DNA from: an uncultured Polymorphobacter sp.
GTDB taxonomy: Bacteria > Pseudomonadota > Alphaproteobacteria > Sphingomonadales > Sphingomonadaceae
Direction: 5' to 3'
Length of the DNA stretch: 5,507 nt
Assembly: GCA_937871645.1 (NCBI GenBank)
Contig: CALMPZ010000240.1
Span: forward strand, 1 to 5,507
Below, piece by piece: positions 5,399 through 5,507 of this stretch. Within the stretch, counting starts at the first letter, position 1. Every line of letters starts with the position of its first letter. The translations under genes and the position numbers were made by a program. Below the pieces are notes generated by a model. That model worked only from the letters and a program-made list of their open reading frames with translations, did not search any database and was not told where the DNA came from.

Positions 5399-5507
5399 CG
5401 GCCACCGCCCGGCGGAACTTTTCGACCAGCGGCACCACCGCCGGATTGGTCTTGAACGCCGCGCGGTTGACGATCAGCCGCGCCGAAATCTGCATGATGA
5501 TGCTGGT
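5385..5507 (-). CDS. hisG: ATP phosphoribosyltransferase catalytic subunit, C-terminal end
   Basis: HisG makes the first committed step of histidine synthesis, joining ATP and PRPP to phosphoribosyl-ATP. Only the last 40 residues are in the window. They contain ISARLIVNRAAFKTNP, the conserved end of the catalytic core, followed by a short helix-like tail and a TGA stop. The protein ends here without the roughly 80-residue regulatory domain of long-form HisG. This points to the short form, which works with the HisZ regulatory subunit; hisZ itself is not seen. The gene overlaps the hisD start by 14 nt in another frame, which supports one operon. Confidence 0.9.
   Translation of the reverse strand, partial: TSIIMQISARLIVNRAAFKTNPAVVPLVEKFRRAVADAAA

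Overview
The window is GC-rich with dense, codon-biased genes and looks like an alphaproteobacterial chromosome, most likely from the sphingomonad side of that class. This rests on the style of the PriA, TonB and HisD proteins and on the two types of palindromic intergenic repeat; no ribosomal RNA or other taxonomic marker is present. Five protein genes are supported, two of them cut by the window edges.

Left part: the C-terminal two thirds of the primosomal helicase gene priA run rightward to 1379. It converges on a leftward gene for a short TonB-family energy transducer (1414-2040). The gap between the two stop codons is almost exactly one copy of a 34-nt palindromic repeat. Upstream of tonB, 2041-2326 holds no gene. 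It is nearly filled by a 205-nt palindromic element (2082-2286) with two 65-nt inverted arms, followed by a second copy of the 34-nt repeat.

Right part: a leftward run hisG (3' end only, 5385-5507) - hisD (4115-5398) - thiamine-diphosphate enzyme gene (2327-3979). hisG and hisD overlap by 14 nt and form a histidine-biosynthesis operon. The ThDP enzyme resembles benzoylformate decarboxylase and is unrelated to histidine. The 135 nt between hisD and it contain two inverted copies of the 34-nt repeat, a possible promoter between them, and a possible four-codon leader frame whose stop overlaps the enzyme's start codon.

The most interesting signal is the repeat system. The 34-nt family has four copies; three begin at, or overlap the last base of, a stop codon and the fourth sits in a gene leader. 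Copy differences fall almost only at paired stem positions and are compensatory. In the larger element all six differences between the two arms are compensatory too. The leader copy of the small repeat carries a GGAGG sequence that could serve as a ribosome-binding site, and the copy after hisD is complementary to it, so transcripts from hisD and from the internal promoter could fold differently. The repeats are seen directly; the regulatory reading is inference.
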